From positions 992,001 through 1,056,000 of the forward strand of contig CBDFIY010000003.1 of assembly GCA_965248335.1 (NCBI GenBank): a stretch of 64,000 nucleotides of DNA. Reading direction: 5' to 3'. Origin of the DNA: CAKMZU01 sp965248335. Its GTDB lineage: Bacteria > Pseudomonadota > Gammaproteobacteria > Pseudomonadales > DT-91. A program made the translations under genes and the position numbers. Positions 36,881-45,782 of the stretch are shown here, one piece after another. The notes beneath the pieces are model-generated. The model was not told the origin of the DNA and did no database searches. It saw nothing but the letters and a program-made list of their open reading frames with translations. Position 1 is the stretch's first letter. Every line of letters begins with the position of its first letter.

Positions 36881-38899
36881 TTGGTACAGAAATGGCTAGT
36901 TAATCTATCCCGACAAAAAAAACGCAGCTTCATGCTGGCATTTGATCTGCTTGCTATTTTATTGAGCTTGTTTTTGTCATTAACACTCCGTTATGGTTCA
37001 TTGGCTTGGGTCGATATTTACTCTCGAAATGCGCTTATTAGTTTGATGTTTGCGGCTCTTTTGTGCGCATTGCCCTTTTTTATCCGTATGGGGCTTTATC
37101 GAGCTGTACTCAGATACATAAACAGTGCTGCTTTTTTGACAATAATACGTGCCTGTGCATTTTCTGCGATAGCCTTTGTCATTGTTGACGCTTTGATTCT
37201 TGTGAATATCGCTTTACCGCGGTCTGTGCCTTTTATTTACTTTACTTTTCTTTCGATATTGATGGTAGGTTCCCGATATTTTGTTCAGCAATGGCTCGTG
37301 GGCGAAACGATAACAACATCCTTGCAGAGTTTGGTGCATTCAAAATGTTCGGGATTTAGCAGTAAGGGGGTGAGGGCATTGGTTTATGGAGATCGCGCAA
37401 ATGTGGCTGATCTTATAAGAGGCCTTGACAGGACATCTGAGTACCATCCAGTTGCAATTATAAGCCTAAATTGCCAATCTCACGGCGGGGAGATAAATGG
37501 AAGGAAAGTATATTCGCCTTCTTTTATAGAGCATGCAGTTACAAAGTTCAAACCTCAGGTGATTTTATTGGCGATGCCCTTGTTAAGCCATATTGAGCGC
37601 TTAAACATTATTAATGCGATAAAAGGAATGAAACTGCCCATTAAAACAGTGCCAGAATGGGAAAATATTCTATCTGGGCGGAGTCGTATCCAAGATCTAC
37701 GGGAAATCAATATATTGGATATGTTATGGCGTGATCAAGTCAGCCCGCATCAACATTTATTAGAGAAAAGCATCGCTAACAAAACCGTTATGATAACGGG
37801 TGCCGGTGGATCGATTGGCTCAGAAATAGCGCGACAAGTCATTTATCTTAATGCCAGCAAAGTTGTACTTGTTGATCATAGTGAGTACCTACTTTACACG
37901 ATTGAAAAAGAGATAAAGCATGCGATAGAAGCGCAAGCGCTACAGGTTGAGGTTGATGTTTTTTTGGTCTCTGTACTGGATGAAAAAAAAATGCTTCAAA
38001 TTTTCAATCAATGCCCAACACAGATTGTTTTTCATGCCGCCGCTTATAAACATGTCCCCTTAATTGAGAAGAATATCAAATCGGGTGTCATTAACAATGC
38101 CTTCGGAACATTGATCGCCGTGCAGTGTGCAATAGCAAGTTCAGTTGAAGATTTTGTGTTGGTTTCTACCGATAAAGCAGTCAGGCCAACCAGTGTCATG
38201 GGGGCATCTAAAAGGCTCTCAGAGATGATTCTCCAGGCATTAGGTGCCGAAGACACATTTCAACCCTTTGAATATTGCTTGGATACTCTACAGATAAAAG
38301 CTCGGCCTAAACGAGTGATAAACAACACACGACTATCAATGGTTAGATTTGGGAATGTTTTGGGTTCTAGCGGTTCAGTTATTCCTCTTTTTAAGCAGCA
38401 GCTTAAAGAAGGGGGGCCGTTGACAGTCACAGCGCCAGAAATTACGCGTTATTTTATGAGCATTCCAGAAGCTGCTCAGCTCGTTATTCAATCGGCAGCA
38501 ATGGCTGTAACAGGTGATATTTTTGTGCTGGATATGGGGCCGCCCATTAAAATAAAAGACCTTGCTGCAAGGATGATTGAATTGTCGGGGTTAGCCATTA
38601 AGGACTCATCTAACCCAGCGGGTGATATAGAGATTGTTTATACAGGTCTTAGACCTGGAGAGAAACTTTTTGAAGAGCTGTTAATCGAAGGTGATGCAGC
38701 GGCAACAGATCACCAAAAAATATATAAAGGCAGAGAGCTTTATCTTGGCTGGCACGTGTTAAAAGAGAAGTTGCACGCGTTAAAAGGGGTGCTGGAAAAT
38801 GGTGATGAGTGCGATGCTATTCATTTGCTTCAAGAATTGCTTGTGTATTGTCATGAAAGCACACAAGACGCGCAGCAGGTAAAGATTGCCGTTGCATAG
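36881..38899 (+). CDS. UDP-GlcNAc 4,6-dehydratase (WbpM/CapD-like), membrane-anchored
   Basis: 672 residues. Four membrane helices (about 15-130), a cytoplasmic linker with a CoA-binding-like fold, and a C-terminal SDR domain: MITGAGGSIGSEIARQVIY, FHAAAYKHVPLIE, VSTDKAVRPTSVMGASKRLS with the Met-Lys of this subclass, and RFGNVLGSSGSVIPLF. WbpM-type enzymes make UDP-4-keto-6-deoxy-GlcNAc for O-antigen. Starts are TTG: 36881 follows GGGGG by about six bases and is preferred over TTG 36866. About 25 extra residues (EDTFQPFEYCLD ... RVINN) interrupt the usual stretch before TRLSMVRFGN. Confidence 0.9.
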   Translation: MVQKWLVNLSRQKKRSFMLAFDLLAILLSLFLSLTLRYGSLAWVDIYSRNALISLMFAALLCALPFFIRMGLYRAVLRYINSAAFLTIIRACAFSAIAFVIVDALILVNIALPRSVPFIYFTFLSILMVGSRYFVQQWLVGETITTSLQSLVHSKCSGFSSKGVRALVYGDRANVADLIRGLDRTSEYHPVAIISLNCQSHGGEINGRKVYSPSFIEHAVTKFKPQVILLAMPLLSHIERLNIINAIKGMKLPIKTVPEWENILSGRSRIQDLREINILDMLWRDQVSPHQHLLEKSIANKTVMITGAGGSIGSEIARQVIYLNASKVVLVDHSEYLLYTIEKEIKHAIEAQALQVEVDVFLVSVLDEKKMLQIFNQCPTQIVFHAAAYKHVPLIEKNIKSGVINNAFGTLIAVQCAIASSVEDFVLVSTDKAVRPTSVMGASKRLSEMILQALGAEDTFQPFEYCLDTLQIKARPKRVINNTRLSMVRFGNVLGSSGSVIPLFKQQLKEGGPLTVTAPEITRYFMSIPEAAQLVIQSAAMAVTGDIFVLDMGPPIKIKDLAARMIELSGLAIKDSSNPAGDIEIVYTGLRPGEKLFEELLIEGDAAATDHQKIYKGRELYLGWHVLKEKLHALKGVLENGDECDAIHLLQELLVYCHESTQDAQQVKIAVA

Positions 38900-39061
38900 A
38901 GTCTGGGAGTTGGAAGTTTCACTGGATTTCTTATACAAAAATACAATGAGGCAGCCGTTTGTTTTTATGTGGGTATATTGGGAGGGTAGTTTAAGAGGCA
39001 ATATTTTATTGGTACTTCAACCGCAGAGAATAATAAATGCCTTCATCTAATCGTTACTGCT
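38900..39061. other. Intergenic region before the ERIC-like copy
   Basis: The wbpM-Rieske gap (38900-39369) holds the 128-bp ERIC-like element. The rest is AT-rich with no convincing gene. The 180 bases before the Rieske gene probably contain its promoter, but no site is clear. Confidence 0.4.
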
Positions 39062-39189
39062 TATACCGATCACCCTTGAAGATGCAAGAGCGTTGGCCGC
39101 GCTCGTTCACCCCAATTACTTACTGACTGTAAGCTCATGGGGGTTCGCTCGCTTGCCGCCTTCTTGCATCTCCAATTCCGATGGGTATA
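39062..39189 (+). repeat. ERIC-like element, full 128-bp form
   Basis: Starts TATACCGATCACCCTTGAAG and ends CCAATTCCGATGGGTATA. Length and inverted ends agree with ERIC/IRU elements (about 127 bp, TA target). The central CACTTACT-like stretch (ATTACTTACTGACTGTAAGC) and GGGGGTTCGCTCGCTTGCCG match the ERIC core. Nearly identical to the copy at 56742. Confidence 0.88.
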
Positions 39190-39369
39190 GCAAGCGTTGA
39201 TGAGCTAATAATCATAGATGATGATAGTGAATTTATCCCTATTTGTGGCGTTTTGGCATTGACATATTGAGAATTGCTGCGGTTTTTTTTCAATACCTTT
39301 TTTGCTATAATGCCGCGCAATATTCGGCTTGATTGGCTTTGCTGGATATATTAAAAATAGGAAAAAACA

Positions 39370-40359
39370 ATGACAAAGCGATATCCAATGCCCATTCCCT
39401 TTGGTTGGTTTGGCGTAAGTTACTCGGATGAGTTGAAGGCTGGCGAGTCGAGAGCGATTAACTATTTCGGTAAAGAAATGGTGCTTTTTCGCACGGAAGG
39501 CGGCAAAGCAGTCGTACTGGATGCCTATTGCCCACACTTAGGTGCGCACTTAGGGTATGGCATTAATCAGGAAGCAGGCCAAGGCGGTCGCATTCAGGGA
39601 GAAACCATTGTTTGTCCATTTCATGCATGGCGCTTTAACGACGAGGGTAAGTGTGAGGAAGTGCCTTACGCGAAGAATATGCCACCTAAAGTTAAAGACA
39701 AGCAGTGCTTGAAATCTTACCCAGTCAGTGAGAAAAACCAAGTTATTTGGGTTTGGTATCATCCAGATCCCGCACAAGAGCCCATGTGGGAAGTTGAGTA
39801 TAACGAAGAGGCTAACGATCCTAAGTGGTCAGAGTTCGATAAGCACGAATGGATCATCAAAACACACCCTCAAGAAATGGGAGAAAATGCTGCTGATCCT
39901 GCACATTTTCATTATGTGCACAGAGTGGCTGAATTCCCTGTGTGGGAGTCGGTTCAAGATGGCCATAAAGTACACGGTGTTCAACGAGCCGATATGCGCA
40001 CGCCTCGCGGTGTTGTAAAAGGTAAAATCTCTACCAATAATGCAGGCCCAGGGCAAGCATGGACACGTTTCGAAGGTATTGCTGAAACATTCTTGTTGTC
40101 GCAAATTACGCCTATTGATGACGAAACCGTACATGTCCGGTTCGCCTTTTCTCAACCGCTAAAAGACGGTAAAAAGCCTGAAGGTGGTGTAGAGGCGGCA
40201 ATTATTGCAGATATTTGCAAGCAATTACGTGAAGATACGCCAATCTGGGAAAATAAAATTTATCGTCCTTTACCTGTGCTTTGCGATGGCGATGGCCCTA
40301 TTGCTAAGTTCCGTAAATGGTACGGTCAGTTTTACTCGGATTTTGAAGGTACTTTGTAA
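39370..40359 (+). CDS. Rieske non-heme iron oxygenase (KshA/DAF-36-like)
   Basis: 329 residues. The Rieske 2Fe-2S domain has CPH near residue 57 and CPFHAWRF further on; the spacing between the CxH and CxxH motifs is about eight residues longer than usual because of NQEAGQGGRI. The catalytic iron site is GENAADPAHFHYVHRV (Asp-x-x-His-x-x-x-x-His type). The ending KFRKWYGQFYSDFEGTL resembles the steroid/cholesterol-type oxygenases. It needs a separate reductase, none of which is nearby. The substrate is unknown; a steroid or aromatic ring is an inference from family. Confidence 0.88.
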   Translation: MTKRYPMPIPFGWFGVSYSDELKAGESRAINYFGKEMVLFRTEGGKAVVLDAYCPHLGAHLGYGINQEAGQGGRIQGETIVCPFHAWRFNDEGKCEEVPYAKNMPPKVKDKQCLKSYPVSEKNQVIWVWYHPDPAQEPMWEVEYNEEANDPKWSEFDKHEWIIKTHPQEMGENAADPAHFHYVHRVAEFPVWESVQDGHKVHGVQRADMRTPRGVVKGKISTNNAGPGQAWTRFEGIAETFLLSQITPIDDETVHVRFAFSQPLKDGKKPEGGVEAAIIADICKQLREDTPIWENKIYRPLPVLCDGDGPIAKFRKWYGQFYSDFEGTL

Positions 40360-40372
40360 GCCGCCATCTCAC

Positions 40373-40409
40373 TTATCTCGTTGGCCAAAATTTTTGGCTG
40401 GCGAGATAA
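40373..40409 (+). terminator. Strong hairpin after the Rieske gene
   Basis: TTATCTCG-TTGGCC pairs with GGCTGG-CGAGATAA (three G-T wobbles) around AAAATTTTT, 13 bases after the stop. No T-run follows, so it may be an mRNA-end stabiliser more than an intrinsic terminator. Confidence 0.5.
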
Positions 40410-40484
40410 AGTCCCGCTCTCTGCTCTCCCCCTTTTTCAAAATCTTGCTATGATAGAGCTTTAACGGAAGCTTACGAGCAAAGT

Positions 40485-41306
40485 ATGTTACATCACCCTA
40501 ATTTTGACCCCGTTTTGTTGGCCATTGGCCCGTTAAAGGTTCATTGGTACGGCATCATGTATTTGTGTGCCTTTGGCTTTGCTTACTGGATCTGTAGAAT
40601 AAAAGCTAAGCAACAGCGCGCGCCTTTTAAGGTGGCGCAGATTGACGACATTATTTTCTACTCCGCAATGGGCGTTATCCTTGGTGGTCGCTTAGGGTAT
40701 GTATTTTTCTATAATTTTTCTGAATTTCTCGCTAATCCGATTTCATTAATTCAAGTCTGGAAGGGCGGCATGTCTTTTCATGGCGGTTTGATAGGCGTTA
40801 TTGTGGCCTTGATCTTGTTTAGCCGGAAACATAAAATTGCGATTGGCGATATGCTCGATTTTGCAGCGCTGGCAGCCCCCATAGGGCTGTTCTTTGGGAG
40901 GATGGGTAATTTTATCGGACAAGAATTGTGGGGGCGGCCCACCGATTTGCCTTGGGCGATGTTGTTTCCGTATGATCCGTTACAACTTCCTCGGCATCCC
41001 TCACAGCTTTACGAAGCGGTGTTAGAAGGGTTGGTTATTTTTATCGTGATTTACTGTTATTTGAATAAAAAGCGACCACGATGGGCGGCGGGCGCATTGT
41101 TTATTACACTTTATGGGTGTTTCCGATTTTTAATAGAGTTTGCTAGAGAGCCTGATGCACATATAGGCTTTGATTTGTTTGGCTGGTTATCCCGCGGTCA
41201 ATTACTATCGCTGCCGATGATTTTAATCGGTCTCAGTGTTTTGGTTTGGGCGTATCAAAAGAATTTACCCTCTCATAATTTACCAAAAAATGCGAAGGGC
41301 AAATAA
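40485..41306 (+). CDS. lgt: Prolipoprotein diacylglyceryl transferase
   Basis: 273 residues, seven membrane helices. Family marks: LKVHWYGIMYLCAFG, GGRLGYVFFYNF, WKGGMSFHGGLIG, the Lgt signature GRMGNFIGQELWGRPTDLPW, and LYGCFRFLIEFAREPD at the end. Lgt adds diacylglycerol to the lipobox cysteine, the first step of lipoprotein maturation. The lgt-thyA pairing is common in gammaproteobacteria. Confidence 0.97.
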   Translation: MLHHPNFDPVLLAIGPLKVHWYGIMYLCAFGFAYWICRIKAKQQRAPFKVAQIDDIIFYSAMGVILGGRLGYVFFYNFSEFLANPISLIQVWKGGMSFHGGLIGVIVALILFSRKHKIAIGDMLDFAALAAPIGLFFGRMGNFIGQELWGRPTDLPWAMLFPYDPLQLPRHPSQLYEAVLEGLVIFIVIYCYLNKKRPRWAAGALFITLYGCFRFLIEFAREPDAHIGFDLFGWLSRGQLLSLPMILIGLSVLVWAYQKNLPSHNLPKNAKGK

Positions 41307-41322
41307 CTGTGTGTAAGTGTGA

Positions 41323-41362
41323 TATACCCAACGCCCTTGCATCTTCAAGGGTGATCGGTATA
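41323..41362 (-). repeat. Short 40-bp ERIC-like palindrome
   Basis: TATACCCAACGCCCTTGCAT then CTTCAAGGGTGATCGGTATA, the reverse complement of the left end of the 128-bp element closed by GGGTATA. It sits in the lgt-thyA gap. Confidence 0.78.
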
Positions 41363-41386
41363 GATGACGAGTGTAGAGAGGGTTAA

Positions 41387-42238
41387 ATGAAACAGTACTT
41401 GGATTTATGTAGCAACATCATTAAAGACGGAGAGTGGGTTTTTAATGAACGAACAGGAAAAAAATGTTTAACCCTCATCAATGCTGATCTTGAGTATGAC
41501 GTAGAGAGTAATGCATTCCCCTTAATTACAACGCGTAAAAGCTATTGGAAAGCTGCTATCGCAGAGTTATTAGGGTATATCAGAGGTTATCGCAGCGCCG
41601 CTGATTTTAGAAAGCTTGGGTGTAATACGTGGAACGCTAACGCTAACGAAAATGAAGCGTGGTTAAAAAACGCTCATCGTCAAGGCGAGGATGATATGGG
41701 ACGCGTCTACGGCGTGCAGGGGCGGTCTTGGCAAAAACCCGATGGAACAACCCTTGATCAATTAAAAAAAGTCGTTGACCATTTACGTGAAGGGATTGAT
41801 GATCGCGGTGAGATAGTCACCTTTTACAACCCCGGTGAATTTGACCTTGGCTGCTTGCGACCTTGTATGCATACGCACCATTTTTCACTACTTGGTGACA
41901 AGCTCTACTTGAATAGCACTCAGCGCAGTTGTGATGTGCCGCTTGGGTTGAACTTCAACCAAGTTCAAGTGTTTGTGTTGTTGGCGCTCATCGCACAAAT
42001 TACAGGGCATAAGTGTGGCAAGGCTTATCATAAAATCGTCAATGCACATATTTATGAAGACCAATTAGCCTTGTTGCGTGATGTGCAGCTTAAACGCGAA
42101 CCTTTCGCCTTACCGAAGCTACATATTAACCCTGATGTTAAGACTCTGGAAGATATTGAAACGTGGGTGACAACAAAGGACTTTGACGTGACAGGTTATC
42201 AAAGCCATGAGGCTATCAGTTATCCCTTTTCCGTATAA
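41387..42238 (+). CDS. thyA: Thymidylate synthase
   Basis: 283 residues. Catalytic Cys in CLRPCMHTHHFSLLGDKLYL, dUMP site STQRSCDVPLGLNFNQVQV, GRVYGVQGRSWQ and the Asn in HKIVNAHIYEDQL. ThyA uses 5,10-methylene-THF to make dTMP and dihydrofolate; folA, which recycles the latter, lies 15 kb away. The pattern YRSAADFRKLGCNTWNANAN is that of the E. coli-unlike long-insertion subgroup common in marine gammaproteobacteria. GAGAGGG precedes ATG 41387. Confidence 0.97.
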   Translation: MKQYLDLCSNIIKDGEWVFNERTGKKCLTLINADLEYDVESNAFPLITTRKSYWKAAIAELLGYIRGYRSAADFRKLGCNTWNANANENEAWLKNAHRQGEDDMGRVYGVQGRSWQKPDGTTLDQLKKVVDHLREGIDDRGEIVTFYNPGEFDLGCLRPCMHTHHFSLLGDKLYLNSTQRSCDVPLGLNFNQVQVFVLLALIAQITGHKCGKAYHKIVNAHIYEDQLALLRDVQLKREPFALPKLHINPDVKTLEDIETWVTTKDFDVTGYQSHEAISYPFSV

Positions 42239-42239
42239 C

Positions 42240-42361
42240 TTGGTACATCATTTCAAAAGGTCTGTTTGGTAATGGATTCCCGCCTTCACGGGAATCCAAT
42301 CATTAAATAATCAAAAAAGCATCAAATTAAACCCGACATTCGGACTGAAATGATGTACTCG
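42240..42361 (-). repeat. About 120-bp inverted-repeat element (copy 2)
   Basis: Starts TGGTACATCATTTCAAAAGG right after the thyA stop and ends CGGACTGAAATGATGTACTC. It is the reverse-orientation partner of the element at 36691, with the inner hairpin GATTCCCGCCTTCACGGGAA. Its position suggests it can serve as the thyA mRNA end. Confidence 0.8.
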
Positions 42362-42434
42362 TATGAATGATTTTAGGTACTAACTATTCATCCTTTTCAG
42401 TTATTTTACAGATATTTACGCCGTTAAATTTGAA

Positions 42435-43136
42435 CTAAAGGGTACTCGCTGCCAATTCAACTGCACCATGTAACCAATACTCAATATTATAATCGACGGG
42501 CATTTTGGCCTTATCCATACGTGTTCGCTCAATACGCAGAGCAGGCATTGCTGCGTTGACTTCAAGTGTTGCAGCGTTAATCTCGCCGAGTGTTTCGACG
42601 CGTATCCGGCAGGATTCATATTCAATAAGCACATGATATTCATGGCGTTGTAGCTGTGTGATCGAGCTGTCTAGAGGGAATTGTTGGATCGTTGAAAATG
42701 TTGCCGCATTCAAATATATGGTTTCAATCAATATAGGGCGTTCATCTAAACAACGTTTTCGAGTGATTTCAAAAACACTTGAATTTTTAGCGAGCTGTAG
42801 ATGGCCGCGAATATCGGCGTTGGTTTTCACTTTTCTTATGAGCAAAAGTTGCGTACTTGGAATTTTACCCTGGGTCTCAGCCGTCGCGTTAAAATCAGAT
42901 TTATGTGAAGGGTCAATAACAAAACGGCTACCGGATAGAAACCAACCCTTACGATTCCGGCGATAAATGACTCCCTCAGATTCTAAGCGAAATAGTGCTT
43001 CGCGAATGGTGATACGGCTTGCCCCAAAGTCATCAAGTAGCTGACGCTCAGAAGGAAGGCGATCATGATGAGCAATCACGCGCTGTTTTTTTAAATCAAA
43101 AATGTAAGCACGAAGAGCTTTGTAGACTGCCGACAT
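42435..43136 (-). CDS. phnR: GntR/HutC-family phosphonate-utilisation regulator PhnR
   Basis: 233 residues. N-terminal winged helix (RLPSERQLLDDFGASRITIR, EALFRLESEGVIYRRNRKGW, about 20-75) and a C-terminal UTRA effector domain (about 95-230). It ends a minus-strand run with an FAD oxidase and MFS carrier, and faces phnW-phnX across the locus, the setting of the TIGR03337 regulators. It likely represses the locus until a phosphonate or its product binds. A HutC-type palindrome at 49029 is the best candidate operator. Confidence 0.88.
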   Translation of the reverse strand: MSAVYKALRAYIFDLKKQRVIAHHDRLPSERQLLDDFGASRITIREALFRLESEGVIYRRNRKGWFLSGSRFVIDPSHKSDFNATAETQGKIPSTQLLLIRKVKTNADIRGHLQLAKNSSVFEITRKRCLDERPILIETIYLNAATFSTIQQFPLDSSITQLQRHEYHVLIEYESCRIRVETLGEINAATLEVNAAMPALRIERTRMDKAKMPVDYNIEYWLHGAVELAASTL

Positions 43137-43162
43137 CTGCTTATAACCTGTACCAAAATCGA

Positions 43163-44338
43163 TTATTTAACCATAGGGCGTAAAGCGTTGCCATGAAAGA
43201 TCTCCTCGATGACTTGAGACATCAGTGCAGGACCCACGGTCATCCCTTTACCGCCGAGCCCCGTCACAATGTGAAGTCCTTCTTGAGGGGACTTTTTTAA
43301 CGCGCCATCGGGGTGATCAACGTACCAACCTAGCCAGTGTTGATCAATATCTGCCGAATCAATCGACATTAGGGTATTAGCCTCATCGAGTAATAAACGA
43401 TTAACGTTAGCATCCAGATAAAAATCAGGCGATATACTGGCCTCAAGAGGGTAATAGTGATGCGAGTCGCCAATAATGATTTCACCCTTAGCGGTTTGCT
43501 TAAACAACACATGAATGCCTTCGTTTTCTAATGTCTGTTTTTCTGCTGTTAGGGTGAGTTGATTATAGCTTGCACAGTCGGCAAAACCTTCGTAGCGCCT
43601 GATACTCAACCCACCTAAAAGATTCCCGACAACCTGCTTCGCTAGGGGTTTTGTCTTCATCATTTGTAATTTGCAAAGTCTTAAAGGCTCGTTAGCGTAA
43701 AAAGATTGCATAAAAGGTGTCTGCTTGTGGCCACAACAAAAAAGCACTTGTTGCGCATGAAAAGATTTTCGGGTTGACGCGTGTAAGGTGAAATCGCCCA
43801 TCTTACCGCTGATATCGATAATAGGCGTCGAAAAGACCTTATCTAGCTGACTTCTCTGTGCTAGTTTCTGTAAAAATAACGCCATGAAATCAGCGCTATC
43901 GACACTGAGTTCATCAGAGAAATGGAGCCCGAGTAAAGCGCTTTCTCGATGAAGTGAGGGTTGTAAGTCGGCTAATTGTTTGGGGTTCAGTAATACAGGG
44001 TTAAACCCCCGCGATTGTTCGATAACGTATTTTTCATGCAGCACTTGTGCCTCTTGTGCATCTTGTGCCACAAAGGTTGTGCCTGTTTTGCGGATGGGTA
44101 GCCCCCATGCTTTAGCGAGTATTTGATAAATCGTTAACGACTCAGCACCTAAAGAACGTAATGCCCCTGTTGCCTGCCCCGAGGGGACAAGAGAACCAAA
44201 GTTCCTGACTGTCGCATCATTGGGGTGATTGCCTGCATCAATCATCAGAACACGTTTATCTTGCTTTAGTACATGGAACGCCGCCATCGCACCTAATATA
44301 CCGCTACCCACAATCGCGAGGTCATATTGCTTAGGCAT
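43163..44338 (-). CDS. FAD-dependent amine oxidase of the phosphonate-associated family (TIGR03364-like)
   Basis: 391 residues, DAO fold. N-terminal FAD motif LAIVGSGILGAMAAFHVLKQ, VRNFGSLVPSGQATGALRSL near the flavin, and the C-terminal HIVTGLGGKGMTVGPALMSQ. Proteins of this type cluster with phosphonate genes and are thought to oxidise the amine side of aminoalkylphosphonates, for example N-methylated 2-aminoethylphosphonate, so that PhnW can act. That role is known for relatives and inferred here. ATG 44338 follows GGAG and overlaps the end of the MFS gene by eight bases, so the two are coupled. Confidence 0.85.
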   Translation of the reverse strand: MPKQYDLAIVGSGILGAMAAFHVLKQDKRVLMIDAGNHPNDATVRNFGSLVPSGQATGALRSLGAESLTIYQILAKAWGLPIRKTGTTFVAQDAQEAQVLHEKYVIEQSRGFNPVLLNPKQLADLQPSLHRESALLGLHFSDELSVDSADFMALFLQKLAQRSQLDKVFSTPIIDISGKMGDFTLHASTRKSFHAQQVLFCCGHKQTPFMQSFYANEPLRLCKLQMMKTKPLAKQVVGNLLGGLSIRRYEGFADCASYNQLTLTAEKQTLENEGIHVLFKQTAKGEIIIGDSHHYYPLEASISPDFYLDANVNRLLLDEANTLMSIDSADIDQHWLGWYVDHPDGALKKSPQEGLHIVTGLGGKGMTVGPALMSQVIEEIFHGNALRPMVK

Positions 44339-45665
44339 GTGAATGCTCCATGGATTGTTTTGTTGAAACGGCTTGTTGACCGAGGCAACGTTGAAAATAA
44401 ACCACACTGAATAACAGAAATATAAAGCCGATAATGCTGGAAACTAAACTGACCTGACTGACAAAATCTACCCAGTTAAGCTCGGCATCGAATAACGCGC
44501 GGTAGAGCATGATGCCAATGCTGCCTAAATAGCCACTGCTATCCGCGATATACATCAAAAACCCCGCATTGCCTAATGCGGGTGTAGCTGCCATCAAACG
44601 ATCAAACAGCATGCAGTTAAACGGCATAAAACCGGCGTAGATACCCATTTGTAGCAACGTCATCCAAACCAAGCCACTGATCATGCTTTGTTGCCAAGCC
44701 CATGTGCAGGCAATAATCACGGCAAAACCGGTTAAGGCTAACAAGGTATTGAGATGCAGCGCTAAAAGATTATTTTTGATGAACATCAAACCGAGCATCA
44801 GTACCATCATAACGAGGGTTACCGGCAAAATAGTTGAGGTATAGACCAGTGATGATTTTTCATAGCCCAAGCTTGTCCATATTTCGGGTGCAAAATTATC
44901 AATAAATTCCCTTAAGCTCGTGAAAATGATGTAACTCGCCACAAGTAATACAATGCCTATGGCGTACCGATTAAAAAAAGAGAAACGGGAGCGATTGTCC
45001 ATAGTGACGCGCTTTTGACGGCTTAATCGATCTTTTTCAGTTGGTGGTGGGGTGCAACTTAGGGCCAAAATAGACAACAACAAAAAAGGTGAAAACAAGA
45101 AGCCAAGGGTTGCAGGCATCCAAAATTCAGAAACATCCCATTCAATAAGCAAGTAACGGCCCAGTGATTTTACAACGCCGGATGAAAAAATAAGACTTAT
45201 GCCAAGAATAACCCCTAATGCCTCACTGACGCGACGACCTTCTAAAAAAGAGAAAACCAATCCCCAAATCAACCCTAAAGGTAAGCCGTTACAAAAAATA
45301 GCCACTACATTCCAAGGCGCGGGAATGAGTGCAAAGGCAACCAAAGACAATTGTGCAAATGCCATCATGATGAGAATGGTTTGTATACGTTTATATGCGG
45401 GCATTTCGGCAATTAATTTGATGCCGATAAGTTTGGATATAGCGTAACCAATGACTTGGCTGATAACGATCAGTGTTTTGTAGTCTAACGCACTGAATAA
45501 AGATTCTACGGAATCATAAGTGGCTACGGAAAAGGGTTTTCGGAAAGCATACATACTGAAGTAAGTCATCATGGCCGATAGGCCGACGAAAACCACCATA
45601 AACATGGGGTGCCACTGTTCAATACGTTGCTGCACAAAATGTTGTGTGTGTTTTAAAGCATTCAT
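44331..45665 (-). CDS. Major-facilitator-type inner-membrane carrier (DUF5690-like)
   Basis: 444 residues with about 12 membrane helices and the conserved N-terminal FVGLSAMMTYFSMYAFRKPF (a DUF5690 mark), GLPLGLIWGLVFSFLEGRRV and FMPFNCMLFDRLMAA. The central loop (SCTPPPTEKDRLSRQKRVTM) is cytoplasmic. Such carriers occur beside TonB receptors and phosphonate genes, and this one likely brings the substrate across the inner membrane. ATG 45665 is preferred (GAAAG ten bases upstream); ATG 45686 would add seven residues. Located between the receptor and the FAD oxidase in one operon. Confidence 0.82.
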   Translation of the reverse strand: MNALKHTQHFVQQRIEQWHPMFMVVFVGLSAMMTYFSMYAFRKPFSVATYDSVESLFSALDYKTLIVISQVIGYAISKLIGIKLIAEMPAYKRIQTILIMMAFAQLSLVAFALIPAPWNVVAIFCNGLPLGLIWGLVFSFLEGRRVSEALGVILGISLIFSSGVVKSLGRYLLIEWDVSEFWMPATLGFLFSPFLLLSILALSCTPPPTEKDRLSRQKRVTMDNRSRFSFFNRYAIGIVLLVASYIIFTSLREFIDNFAPEIWTSLGYEKSSLVYTSTILPVTLVMMVLMLGLMFIKNNLLALHLNTLLALTGFAVIIACTWAWQQSMISGLVWMTLLQMGIYAGFMPFNCMLFDRLMAATPALGNAGFLMYIADSSGYLGSIGIMLYRALFDAELNWVDFVSQVSLVSSIIGFIFLLFSVVYFQRCLGQQAVSTKQSMEHSHA

Positions 45666-45782
45666 GATAGTGCATCTTTCGGTCATTAAGGTGAAGCGAA
45701 AGGCGGCGTTGCTCCGCCTGTTGATGTTTTTTTAGGGTGAGTAAACAAACATCATTTAGAAAATGTTACGGGGAAGATTTCT

